Assembly (NCBI GenBank): GCA_934729465.1
Contig: CAKVEP010000002.1
Span: forward strand, 107,253-171,252
Direction of reading: 5' to 3'
From: an uncultured Eubacteriales bacterium
GTDB lineage: Bacteria; Bacillota; Clostridia; Oscillospirales; Acutalibacteraceae
Length of the DNA stretch: 64,000 bases
Of this stretch, positions 35,108-44,475 are shown in pieces; position 1 is the stretch's first letter; every line of letters begins with the position of its first letter. Below the pieces are notes generated by a model. The model saw only the letters and a list, made by a program, of their open reading frames with translations. It did not search any database and was not told where the DNA came from. Made by a program: the position numbers and the translations under genes.

Positions 35108-35959
35108 CTAAGCTGTTCTCTTCCACATATAACATGTGATATACGGCAGAAGTGTCGCTGTACTGTTCGTCCAACCGGTTAACCCTGTGTTGTGTGCCCT
35201 TTGCGCTTTTGGTGTTGCATTGGTTCCTACAACTGTATAAATTGTCCCGGTTTTTACTCCAATGTTTGTAGCAGAATACGCAATTGTATTTGCTGCTTGC
35301 TCATCAGAACCAATCATCGCTGCTCCTGTTCCGTCTAGTAGATGTTCGTGACTTTTGTTTCCGCCTGTTCTTTCTACGGTATTAAAATCACCATCACCTG
35401 TATTTATACCAATCGGCACTCGTCCAATCCCCCAACTTACCCAAGTTCCACCAAATAAATTTTGTGGATTTGTACTATTTACACTTAAATAAATTGACCC
35501 GACAGGATAAAGTATATTACCTAGATTTGATGCAGAAAGTTTAAAATCTATCTCTGCTTTGCTGTATACATCGAGGTTACTCCTTGCATATTCAGGTGTA
35601 TCCGAGCCGGTTCCTCCTCTCGAAATAGGAAAAACCCCGGAGGTTATATTATCTGCTGAGTGAGTATGGTTTGAAAACGAAGTCGGCAAAGCACCTATAT
35701 CTTCAGGCGTTAAAACTATATCACTTGTTAACGGTTTAGCGTTTACTGTACGTGTAGTCGGTACAGCGTTATCTAATTTTTCTTTATCTTCTGCTGTGAA
35801 GTCATTTGTTGACAGCCCTTTGCCTTCTACTTTATCCACTTTATTATTTAACTCATCGGTTACAGCCTTTTGGCTCATTACATCAGTTGTAGAAGTACCG
35901 GTTTCTTGTACTACCAATATATCATTTTCTAAAGTTCTTGAAATTATTGCTTCTCCCAT
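35108..35959 (-). CDS. Phage tail-fibre/collar-type protein
   Basis: A 283-residue structural protein. Residues 1-50 (MGEAIISRT, VVQETGTS, DVMSQKAVTDELN) match the start of the protein at 59272-60612. A middle part with THSADNITSGVFPISRGGTGS is the usual fibre linker, and the C-terminus (about 155-283: YPVGSIYLSV, LFGGTWVSWGIGRVPIG, YITCYMWKRTA) is the collar-type tip shared with the 607-residue fibre of copy C. It lies past the RHS block, so it may be a displaced part of prophage C. The tip usually binds the host surface. A ribosome site AGAGG lies upstream. Confidence 0.75.
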   Translation of the reverse strand: MGEAIISRTLENDILVVQETGTSTTDVMSQKAVTDELNNKVDKVEGKGLSTNDFTAEDKEKLDNAVPTTRTVNAKPLTSDIVLTPEDIGALPTSFSNHTHSADNITSGVFPISRGGTGSDTPEYARSNLDVYSKAEIDFKLSASNLGNILYPVGSIYLSVNSTNPQNLFGGTWVSWGIGRVPIGINTGDGDFNTVERTGGNKSHEHLLDGTGAAMIGSDEQAANTIAYSATNIGVKTGTIYTVVGTNATPKAQRAHNTGLTGWTNSTATLLPYITCYMWKRTA

Positions 35960-35990
35960 AATTTATTACCTCTTTCTTAAATATAATTTT

Positions 35991-36018
35991 AAGCACTAGA
36001 GCGAAAGTCTAGTGCTTA
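35991..36018. terminator. Hairpin between the immunity and fibre genes
   Basis: AAGCACTAGA and TCTAGTGCTT pair around GCGAAAGT. It lies in the minus-strand direction after the gene at 36110 and before the gene at 35959. Confidence 0.7.
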
Positions 36019-36109
36019 TTAATGTTTTTTGTTTACAGATTTCAATATGATATTGCAAAAATATAATCACAAATCAATATATCTTACAATTTTTCATATT
36101 TATAATTTT

Positions 36110-36505
36110 TTATTTTTGATTTCTTACCAACATAATAAAGTATATTACCCCACAAATTAGTCCAATTACAATATGGAAAATAATAAATAATGATGTTCCT
36201 AGTTCTGTTCCTAATCCGGTTCCCCAATACTTAAAATTGGTATTAAAATGATAAAAAAAAGCTTGAATAATATAGCAAACTATAGCAGTTAATAATGCCC
36301 CAAAATAACCAACCAATTTATTCATATTAGAATTTAAATAAATAAAATATATTATAACGTTGAGAATTACAAACAGCAGGTGGAATAATTGACCCATCAT
36401 TGTATGTTCTAATTTTAATGAACTATAATAAGATATAGATGACATTATAGCCGTTAAAATTATCATTATCAAACTTGATATAATACATATTTTTGTATTA
36501 AACAT
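36110..36505 (-). CDS. Candidate immunity protein, four membrane segments
   Basis: A 131-residue integral membrane protein (MFNTKICIISSLIM) with four hydrophobic segments (about 5-25, 40-60, 68-88, 105-127). I chose the start at 36505, just after a GGAGGG ribosome site, not the longer frame. It overlaps the end of the orphan toxin tip by 8 bases, the usual coupling of an RHS toxin with its immunity gene. A membrane immunity protein fits a toxin active at the cell surface. No family recognised; the role is inferred from position only. Confidence 0.6.
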   Translation of the reverse strand: MFNTKICIISSLIMIILTAIMSSISYYSSLKLEHTMMGQLFHLLFVILNVIIYFIYLNSNMNKLVGYFGALLTAIVCYIIQAFFYHFNTNFKYWGTGLGTELGTSLFIIFHIVIGLICGVIYFIMLVRNQK

Positions 36506-37434
36506 GGATACCCTCCAATTTTCTTCTTTTTCTAATAGCTTCATTATCGTGAAAAGTTGTAAATGCCCCAAATGCTAAATTAGGCCTATTTCTCCTCTTT
36601 ACACGGGCAAGTTCCTCTTTATACTGCACATCATATTCACCAAAGTTACCTTGTAAAAGAATATCTATACTTGTATCTTTACAATTATAAGTTAATGCAC
36701 TATAATTCGCCTTTCCTATAATTTCATTCACTATGTAATCGTAGCTTTTTGAAAAATCACCCTTTATATAACGACTATCAGTGTAAGTCCCTTCATAAAC
36801 ACCTAATTTATTTATTCCATCATGGTTCTTAGGTAAATTGCCAAAATTAATTTTCTTTAATTCTGCCCTTGTTCCACCTGCTCCAAATAGGCTCGGAATT
36901 GCATTTTGTGCTCCAAAATAAAAATGATACCATTGTCCGTCTTTTTCTATAGCCACTCCCATATGTCCTGCTACGGTAGCACCCAAATTAACTGCATTCC
37001 CATCTATCAATAGAATAGCATCTTCACCCCAATAATCTGCAAAATTAATAGGACTATTTTCGCAATACGAAAAGAGATTGAGCCCACCTTGGAGGTTGCT
37101 ATCCGCACTAACGAAGCGACCTGTTTCAGGGTCATAGTATCTAGCATTGAGATAGTAAAGCCCAGTTTCGCTGTCATAGTAGTAGCCTCTGTACCTAATT
37201 GGATTAATAAAACCGATATGCTCTGGATTTTCCGTTACAGCATTGCCTTCTGTGTCTGTGATGGCAACTAGTTTTCCCCAAGAATCATACGTGTACTTTG
37301 CTTTGATGTTTCCGGCAGCATCTGTTATGCCAATGATGTCGCCTTGAACATTTTTAAGGTAAAAATAAGGTGTACCGTTAAACGTAAAGCCATACGTATC
37401 GCCGTTTCTGTCGGTTAAGAAGGAATGTGCTTTT
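36498..37434 (-). pseudogene. Orphan RHS core end plus toxin tip, permuted papain-like
   Basis: About 312 codons without a start. The first 145 (FLTDRNGDTYGFTF, YYLNARYYDPETGRFVSADS) copy the end of the RHS core of the gene at 38881 at high DNA identity. After SPINF comes a distinct toxin tip of about 165 residues: GHMGVAI with a His, WYHFYFGAQN, then YNCKDTSIDIL with a Cys. His before Cys suggests a circularly permuted papain-like (NlpC/LRAT type) hydrolase fold. It lies behind the active toxin like a spare cassette and could be moved onto the core by recombination in the shared region. The fold is inferred from two motifs. Confidence 0.65.
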
Positions 37435-37449
37435 TAATCCAAACTTTAA

Positions 37450-37842
37450 TTATGGACTTTCATATACATTAGTAATTATCCATCTAAAATTTTTTAACTC
37501 TAATTTTATCTTTACAGGAATATTATATCCTTTTACAAACGCACTAGAATAACGGTACCAATAAAAAGATCTGGCATTATTTAGCCATACAATTGTTATT
37601 GGGAATGAATGCCAATTTTCTTCATATATATCATTATACTCCCTGTGTTCATCGTTTCTATAGCACATTGCACTAAAAAGATTATCTGAAATGTTATCAC
37701 TAAATGTATTAATCTCGCCATAAGACTTAAAGCTTTCGTCTAATATCTTATTTACCTTAAAGCTAACACATAAACACAACATGATATAATAAGTCAATAT
37801 TAAGCTAATTGAAATTAAAGTTATCTTAGTACTTTTTTTCAT
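37450..37842 (-). CDS. Candidate immunity protein 3, single membrane anchor
   Basis: A 130-residue protein with MKKSTK followed by one membrane segment (about 7-28) and an outside domain of about 100 residues (DESFKSYGEINTFSD, SFPITIVWLNNAR, LKNFRWIITNV). It is a paralogue of the genes at 37883 and 38472. The positive N-terminus places the domain outside the membrane. A position directly behind RHS toxin tips is the evidence for immunity; no family recognised. Confidence 0.65.
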   Translation of the reverse strand: MKKSTKITLISISLILTYYIMLCLCVSFKVNKILDESFKSYGEINTFSDNISDNLFSAMCYRNDEHREYNDIYEENWHSFPITIVWLNNARSFYWYRYSSAFVKGYNIPVKIKLELKNFRWIITNVYESP

Positions 37843-37882
37843 TCAAATTCTCCTGATTCAATAGTAATATTAATTATCATTA

Positions 37883-38281
37883 CTAGCTATTAAATTTTAC
37901 ATTAGTAATTACCCATCTAAAGTTTTTTAATTCTAAATGAACAGCAATTGGTCGTGGATCTGTTTTACTACTATTAAACGTACTTGAATATTCATACCAA
38001 TACCAAGATGTTGCCGTATTTAACCATAAAATTGTTATTGGGAATGAACGCCAATTTTTTTCACACTTTGCATTGTCCTCTTTACGTACATCATTTCTAT
38101 AACACATTGCACTAAAAAGATTATCTGAAATATCATCACTAAATATATTAACCTCTCCATAAGATTTAAAGCTTTCATCCAATATTTTGTTCACCTTAAA
38201 ACTAATACATAAACACAATACGATATAACAAATCAATACTAAGCTAACAGAAATTAAAGTTATCTTAACACTTTTCTTCAT
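37883..38281 (-). CDS. Candidate immunity protein 2, single membrane anchor
   Basis: A 132-residue paralogue of the proteins at 37450 and 38472 with the same N-terminal membrane segment and outside domain (SFPITILWLNTATSWYWYEYSS). It directly follows the relic of a toxin tip at 38288-38425, so it was probably the immunity protein of that lost toxin. The exposed domain differs most from its paralogues in the region after WYWYEYSS, where specificity could lie. Confidence 0.65.
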   Translation of the reverse strand: MKKSVKITLISVSLVLICYIVLCLCISFKVNKILDESFKSYGEVNIFSDDISDNLFSAMCYRNDVRKEDNAKCEKNWRSFPITILWLNTATSWYWYEYSSTFNSSKTDPRPIAVHLELKNFRWVITNVKFNS

Positions 38282-38287
38282 TTAAAC

Positions 38288-38425
38288 TCTCCTATTTAAT
38301 TCTTAAAATATAAACTTTGCTTTGGAATTAGATTTAAAAAACTCTGATAAAGCTCTATCATCTCGTAGTTTTGTATGAGCATTGTAACAAATAATACCAC
38401 TTTCTGAACTAACCTTAATAACGCC
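38288..38425 (-). pseudogene. 3' relic of a displaced Amidase_6 toxin tip
   Basis: Leftward translation of this gap gives IICYNAHTKLRDDRALSEFF and SNSKAKFIF, matching the last residues of the intact RHS tip (IYYNAHTIPRDDEPLENFF, SNSNGKVYILRIK). Only about 40 codons remain, without a start, between two immunity genes. Confidence 0.75.
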
Positions 38426-38471
38426 ATACTTAAACAGTAGCGTTTTACTCAACAGCAATATTAATTATTTC

Positions 38472-38870
38472 TTAGCCAATATATTTCATATCAGTAACTA
38501 CCCATCTAAAGTTTTTTAATTTTAAATTCAGAGTCATTGGTAGTAAGTCTGTTTTACTTTTACAAAATGCACTGGAATAGTCGTACCAATACCAAGATTT
38601 GGCATTATTTAACCATACGATTGTTATTGGAAATGAGTGCCAATTTTCTTCATATATGTCATTGTACTCTCTATGCTCACGGTTTCTATAACACATTGAC
38701 CTAAAAAGGCTATCTGAAATATCATCCTGAAATGTATTAGCCTCACCGTAAAATTCAAAGCTTGCATTTAATATCTTGTTTACTTTAAAACTAATACATA
38801 AGCACAATATGATATAAGAAATAAATATCAAACCAATTGAAATTAATGCTGTTTTAATGGTTTCTCTCAT
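38472..38870 (-). CDS. Candidate immunity protein 1 for the Amidase_6 RHS toxin
   Basis: A 132-residue protein (MRETIKTALIS) with one membrane segment (about 8-28) and an outside domain like those of its two paralogues. It starts 10 bases after the RHS toxin gene, so it is co-expressed with the intact toxin and is the most likely cognate immunity protein. An immunity domain held outside the membrane fits a toxin that attacks the cell wall. Not tied to a known family. Confidence 0.7.
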   Translation of the reverse strand: MRETIKTALISIGLIFISYIILCLCISFKVNKILNASFEFYGEANTFQDDISDSLFRSMCYRNREHREYNDIYEENWHSFPITIVWLNNAKSWYWYDYSSAFCKSKTDLLPMTLNLKLKNFRWVVTDMKYIG

Positions 38871-38880
38871 TTAAACTCTC

Positions 38881-41800
38881 CTATTTAATTCTTAAAATAT
38901 AGACTTTACCGTTTGAATTGCTACTAAAAAAATTCTCTAAAGGTTCATCATCACGTGGAATTGTATGGGCATTATAATAAATCATGCCATCACGCAAACT
39001 GGTGATAATTGCAGCATGATGAGGGTATGGTTTATCCCACTGCATATACATTATATCTCCTATTCTTACCCGACCTTTTTCCCCACTTGCTACTGGCGCT
39101 ATCTCATTAACAGAGTTTATAACTATCTCATCATATGTCAGTCCAGAATTTTTAAAATATTTATACTGTTCATACGCACATGACCAAGCTTTTGAATAGA
39201 TCCAATTTTTATATGGTCTAATGATTCTTTGAATATTTAAGCCAGAATTTGGGGAATAAAAACAATACCAATCACTATTCTGTTTAAAGCCACCGGCACT
39301 TAAGCATTGTGAAACAAAATTTGCACAATCGCCGTTATTTCCAAAATTAGGATATTTAGGATTAGGTTTTTCCCACCAAGTTATAGCATATAAATGTGCT
39401 GCCTTTCTATCATACATACCATACGGGTCATATCCATTAACAGGATCATTTCCACAATACGAGAATAAATTCAAATTATCCTCAAAAATAAAACTTTCAT
39501 CGTCCGCACTAATAAAGCGACCGGTTTCAGGGTCATAGTATCTAGCATTGAGATAGTAAAGTCCGGTTTCGGAATCGTAATAGTAACCGCGATACCTTAA
39601 TGGATTTATATATCCAATATGCTCCGGATTTTCTGTTACATCAGTGCCTTCCGAATCTGTAATTGAAATTAGTTTTCCCCAAGAATCATACGTGTACTTT
39701 GCTTTGATATTTCCGGCAGTATCTGCTATGCCAATGATGTCGCCTTGAACATTTTTAAGGTAAAAATAAGGTGTACTGTTAAACGTAAAGCCATACGTAT
39801 CGCCGTTTCCGTCGGTTAAGAATGCAAGCACTTTGTCTCCGGTTTTTTGAGCAAGAATCGTTATACCGTCGGTAATAAACTCAGTTGTCTCACCGTTTAC
39901 AGTCTTTTTGCGGCGAATCCCATCAAAGCCATACTCAAACGAAATATTAAGCCCTGATTTTGTGATTTCTTTAAGTCGGCGTCCCGACGTCCACTCAATA
40001 GAAAGTCCATCTCTGTAGGTCAGCGGGTTGCCGATTGCGTCATAGGTAAAGGTTTCGCCATTAAAGCTCGTGAGCTTATCTTTCCAGTTTTCGTCTGCAT
40101 AACCGTAAGTTATTTCATTTAGGACTTCTCCTAAAGCTTCAGTACTATAGGCATACTCTTTTTTGCTTAAAATATTGCCGCCAAAATCGTATTCGTATGT
40201 AATCGTTTTTCCGATTAAAGCGTTGTTTTCACGAATAAGCTGGTTTTGCTCATCGTAAATATAGCTAATCTTTTCTATGCTGTTTTCAAATGTTTTAGTT
40301 ATATTGTAATTTGCATCATACTCATAGCTATAACTAATCCCCAAACCTTCCCATGAATCAGTGCTCGTCGACTTCTCACAAGTTACGCTCTTAATTAACG
40401 TGCTCGTTTTATTCGAGTTTAGAACATCAACATAAGCAAATTTATGTCGTATTCCTCCTTGGCTTAGGTCTGTTTGAACGCTTTGTATGCTTTCAAGCCT
40501 ACCAAGATTATCATACCATAAATCGCGGTTTATTTCAACTACGTTAATATTAGTTTGTGAATTCGTTAAAAGCCCTTGCTGCTTGAAATCGTCTGTTGTA
40601 TTGAATGATACCGCCTCAGAATTTAGCGATCTTTCATTTAAAATATTGCTCTCATCGTACTTATAAGCTATTTCTGTGCCGTTATTAAATGCCTTTTTTG
40701 TTAGCCTGTCGGCAGTGTCATATTCAAAATTTACAGTCTCTGAGTGGTATTTGTCATTAATCTCAAAAAGCAAGTTGTTACTGTTGTATAAATATGTGTA
40801 ATCATCCGTAGTTTCTTGTGACTTATTATAAGTTTTCCCTATAAGCCTTTCGTATTTGTCATAATTGTATAACACCGAATCTCCATTGCCATACGTCGAC
40901 TTTTTAAGCAATCCATTATGGTTATCGTAGGTATTTTCTGATAATGTCTGATTGCCAACACAAATTTTATTTATATTCCCAAAGTTATCATAGCTAAAGT
41001 TATAAACTACATTACTTTGTTCATCATTGTTATGATACACCGAAGACACAACGCCGTTTTTATACTTAATTCCGGATTCATAGGCATTATTCTTGGTTTT
41101 TATTAGCCTTCCAGCTCTATCATATTTATAATTTACGGTGTTTCCCGCGGCGTCAGTTAAGCTCTCAAGATTTCCATTTCTTTCATTACACGAATACTGA
41201 ATGGTGTTTCCAAAAACGTCTGTTGTGGATTTTGGATAATTTCCATCAGGAGTATAAGAGAAATTTTGCTCTATAGTCTTTCCACTTTCATTATTAGAAC
41301 TTGCCGTAGCCTTTATAATATTATGAAATTTATCATATTCATACGCTGTCATTAGCTGCCCACTCGGTAAAGGTTCCGTGCTTTTTATTGGAATATGTGG
41401 ATTTTTACTACTATAATCAATTGTACTTGTGTATTCCTTAGGCGAAGTTACAGAGCTTATTTCGTTGCTTTCTGTCATTTCTATGGAAGTCTTATTGTCG
41501 GAGGAATCCTTCATTGAGACGATATTTCCGTTTTCGTCATAGGAATATCTTTTTCCGCCATCGTCTAAACTTAGTTGTATATTGTCAAAAAACGCTGTAT
41601 TTTCATTGTAATTATATTCAAGTAATACAGTAACTGATTTTACAAATTTACTTTCTGTGATTTCAGGTGACCGGTCATAAGACGATACACAAGCCGAAAT
41701 CAGCTGCTCTGTCGAAACCTCCGGGTTAAAATTGACAGTCTTTTTGCTCGTTGTGTCGTCATCATACAGGAAGTCCAAAGTAACACCGAATTTTGGCGTG

Positions 41801-44376
41801 TTTCCGTTTCTTTCATAAAAAGGCAAACTCTGAGCCTCTGCTTTAGCATTTACGCAGAATACTGGATTTTTCATATTTATTTTCACTGTTTGCGACACGC
41901 TTTTGCAAACCAAAATGTCACCATTTATACGTAATTTCCCATCTACAATTCCGTCATTTTCACTAAATCCCGATGTGCTCCAGTATGAAATTCCTTTGTC
42001 AAATCCACTGTTTTCAAGCAGGTTATAATCGTTCGCGACGTTTCCCTTTTCCAGCTGCAAACAATCAAAATATACCGTAGCGTTAGCCTGAGTCAAGCCA
42101 AAGCCTACCTCTAATGCATCGCAGTTTTCTGGGACTTGCAGTGTAACAAAGGCTTTTTTCCACTCACTGTTTTGTAATTTTATAATTTTACTACAAAAAG
42201 CTTCGGATAATTTTTCAGTTCCTACAAATGGTGTAATAAATATTTGAGCTGTTGCTTGTGAAATTTCACTATTATTTTGCTTTACATATGCAGAAAAAGT
42301 ATAATATTCGTTTTCGCCGACCGTCGGTATACTTACCTTTTGCACAGCACAAGGCTCCGTGGGACTTTCACTATTTTGAGATACTTTAAATGAATTTTCT
42401 CCGATTTTATGCTCTGAACTGTCAACGATAACGGCACCGTTATCTGCCGCTGTTTCAGACTCAGGAGCATCTTTTACCGTCCAATTATTCATGCCATCTT
42501 CAGCACTATGATTTAATAATAAGTTGTTTACAAAATGTTTTTGTGAAGAATTTTGAATAATTTTATTTTTAGCTTTATCTGCCGTCGAACTTTCCTGATG
42601 ATATGCACATGTACCGGCAGAGCCATCGTCATTTAAAACAGAAACTGTTCTTCCGGAATTATCAAAAGTGAAAATTTGAGATATTTCTTTGTATGGCACG
42701 TCAGTGCTAGGGTTTGTTTGTTTTATAGTAGTTGTATTATTTGTATTGTACGAAAATTCAAGGCTATAACCTTCGTTTTCGCTGCTTGAAGCAAGTGAGC
42801 CATACTCCGTAACCTTTGAAATCTTTGTAAAATTTGGACTTTCTTCGTCATCCGATAAATATGTGTATTTTATATAGCTTCCCGTTCCAACACTGCTTGA
42901 AACCCCACAAAGTCGCCCTTTTTGGTCATATTCGTACGCAGTTTTAAGTCCATCACAATATGTAACGCCGATAAGACATTTTCCGTCATACTGTAAATAT
43001 GTCCCTCGTCCGTCCACGTCGATAATGCTTGACATAAGCCCATCCGGCTGATAATTTATCTCCACTTTGCGCCCTGCTGGATCTGTTATTTTGCTGATCT
43101 TATACTGCTTTGAATTTCCATCAGATGAAGGTACCCAGTCATAGCTAAAAATTACTGAATTATTTTTATTATCAATAACTTTTTTAAGCACACTGCAATC
43201 AATCGTTCTTTCGAACACCATTGTGTTGCCTTTTTTGTCGGTGATTTTTTGCACATCGTCTGACTCAACTATAAGTTCAAATACTAAACCATCCTCGTCA
43301 AACAGTTCATATTTTTCAGTATCTTCGTTAAAAACTTCTATAAAATAATGCTGAGTTCCGTCCGCATCAACAAACACAAATTTATACTTGTTTTCGCTAT
43401 TCATTTTATCATCTGCGGCAATCGGGAACAGCAATTGATTGAAATCTAACCGCCATCCTAAACCCGACGGTGAAGAATTTATATATCCATCTTTATAAAC
43501 ATTTTTGTAAACCGAACTATTGCAATATTCATTATAATTTAAGCTGTTATATATATTTTGTATAGAAATCGGCAATCTTAAGCCGGATGATAAAATCAGG
43601 TCTTCTCTAATCACCAAATTCCCAGAGCAATTGTTTACCATGCCGATACCGTGCACACCTGCAGAATGTCTCGAATATGACCAATATGGTTCCTCTCCGA
43701 CATAGTTTTTGTACCTCACCAAAATTCTTGGACGAATGCTGTTATACTCCGGATTCGTGTCAATATCAGCCGATACGAATTCTACAAGGTCGCCAGTATC
43801 AGCTTCATCCATATATAATTTCACTCCGTAATTTTGATTGACATCAGAAAGCTTGTACCATTCCCTTAAAACCTTTGTTATGTCCCATGTAAACTGATTA
43901 TTTTGTCCATCTGAAATTTGTAAGTCTTGGACAAAATCCTGAGTATTTGGCTCATTATTGAATGTAATTTCATTTTGGTTCCAACTCTCAATAATTTGTT
44001 TTAATTTTATGCATTTTCCTTGTGCCGGAATTTTATCAGACGGAGTAAATAATCTGAGCTTAGCCTCAATTATCATCTCACCTTTATTGAGTTTCGGAAG
44101 ACCTGTAAACTTCAAAAACGAGCTATAAATTCCTCCGTCAGCGTCTTTTCCCACTTTAATAAATTCAGATTCATTAAAGTTATCATCAGGTTTTATACTG
44201 TTAATATATGCATCTTCCATTTTCGACGCATCAATATTTATGCTTCCCGGCGGATTTATGTCCTCGGGATACACAACAGCAAGCATGCTGCCGTCACTAA
44301 GACTAAAGTGTTTAACTGCCTTCTCACGCTTTGAAATATCTTCGGAAATTATAGTTAAATTTTCTAAATTTTCCAT
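38881..44376 (-). CDS. RHS polymorphic toxin with DNRLRE N-terminus and Amidase_6 tip
   Basis: This protein of about 1831 residues has a DNRLRE-type domain (about 40-230; ESWNQNEITFNNEPNTQ), an RHS/YD-repeat barrel (about 250-1620; many YDxxGRLxxxxx units), the core end with DPETGRFISADDES, and a tip of about 160 residues of Amidase_6 type (YDRKAAHLYAITWW, GDCANFVSQCLSAGG with the catalytic Cys, PHHAAIITS with the His). The tip should cleave an amide bond, probably in peptidoglycan. I chose ATG 44376 because AAAGGA directly abuts the earlier ATG 44388. There is no signal peptide. Three immunity candidates follow, and a displaced core/tip cassette lies behind them. Confidence 0.85.
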   Translation of the reverse strand: MENLENLTIISEDISKREKAVKHFSLSDGSMLAVVYPEDINPPGSINIDASKMEDAYINSIKPDDNFNESEFIKVGKDADGGIYSSFLKFTGLPKLNKGEMIIEAKLRLFTPSDKIPAQGKCIKLKQIIESWNQNEITFNNEPNTQDFVQDLQISDGQNNQFTWDITKVLREWYKLSDVNQNYGVKLYMDEADTGDLVEFVSADIDTNPEYNSIRPRILVRYKNYVGEEPYWSYSRHSAGVHGIGMVNNCSGNLVIREDLILSSGLRLPISIQNIYNSLNYNEYCNSSVYKNVYKDGYINSSPSGLGWRLDFNQLLFPIAADDKMNSENKYKFVFVDADGTQHYFIEVFNEDTEKYELFDEDGLVFELIVESDDVQKITDKKGNTMVFERTIDCSVLKKVIDNKNNSVIFSYDWVPSSDGNSKQYKISKITDPAGRKVEINYQPDGLMSSIIDVDGRGTYLQYDGKCLIGVTYCDGLKTAYEYDQKGRLCGVSSSVGTGSYIKYTYLSDDEESPNFTKISKVTEYGSLASSSENEGYSLEFSYNTNNTTTIKQTNPSTDVPYKEISQIFTFDNSGRTVSVLNDDGSAGTCAYHQESSTADKAKNKIIQNSSQKHFVNNLLLNHSAEDGMNNWTVKDAPESETAADNGAVIVDSSEHKIGENSFKVSQNSESPTEPCAVQKVSIPTVGENEYYTFSAYVKQNNSEISQATAQIFITPFVGTEKLSEAFCSKIIKLQNSEWKKAFVTLQVPENCDALEVGFGLTQANATVYFDCLQLEKGNVANDYNLLENSGFDKGISYWSTSGFSENDGIVDGKLRINGDILVCKSVSQTVKINMKNPVFCVNAKAEAQSLPFYERNGNTPKFGVTLDFLYDDDTTSKKTVNFNPEVSTEQLISACVSSYDRSPEITESKFVKSVTVLLEYNYNENTAFFDNIQLSLDDGGKRYSYDENGNIVSMKDSSDNKTSIEMTESNEISSVTSPKEYTSTIDYSSKNPHIPIKSTEPLPSGQLMTAYEYDKFHNIIKATASSNNESGKTIEQNFSYTPDGNYPKSTTDVFGNTIQYSCNERNGNLESLTDAAGNTVNYKYDRAGRLIKTKNNAYESGIKYKNGVVSSVYHNNDEQSNVVYNFSYDNFGNINKICVGNQTLSENTYDNHNGLLKKSTYGNGDSVLYNYDKYERLIGKTYNKSQETTDDYTYLYNSNNLLFEINDKYHSETVNFEYDTADRLTKKAFNNGTEIAYKYDESNILNERSLNSEAVSFNTTDDFKQQGLLTNSQTNINVVEINRDLWYDNLGRLESIQSVQTDLSQGGIRHKFAYVDVLNSNKTSTLIKSVTCEKSTSTDSWEGLGISYSYEYDANYNITKTFENSIEKISYIYDEQNQLIRENNALIGKTITYEYDFGGNILSKKEYAYSTEALGEVLNEITYGYADENWKDKLTSFNGETFTYDAIGNPLTYRDGLSIEWTSGRRLKEITKSGLNISFEYGFDGIRRKKTVNGETTEFITDGITILAQKTGDKVLAFLTDGNGDTYGFTFNSTPYFYLKNVQGDIIGIADTAGNIKAKYTYDSWGKLISITDSEGTDVTENPEHIGYINPLRYRGYYYDSETGLYYLNARYYDPETGRFISADDESFIFEDNLNLFSYCGNDPVNGYDPYGMYDRKAAHLYAITWWEKPNPKYPNFGNNGDCANFVSQCLSAGGFKQNSDWYCFYSPNSGLNIQRIIRPYKNWIYSKAWSCAYEQYKYFKNSGLTYDEIVINSVNEIAPVASGEKGRVRIGDIMYMQWDKPYPHHAAIITSLRDGMIYYNAHTIPRDDEPLENFFSSNSNGKVYILRIK

Positions 44377-44413
44377 TATATTAAACATTCCTTTCGTTAA
44401 ATAAAGATATAAA

Positions 44414-44449
44414 AAAACAGACAGATTAATATTTAGTTCTGTCTGTTTT
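44414..44449. terminator. Terminator between the fibre-like gene and the RHS gene
   Basis: AAAACAGACAGA and TCTGTCTGTTTT form a perfect 12-base stem. It follows the leftward gene at 44476 and precedes the RHS start, so the RHS gene probably has its own promoter in the short gap or depends on read-through. Confidence 0.75.
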
Positions 44450-44475
44450 CAGTATTTTAAAATTAACATTTTTAT

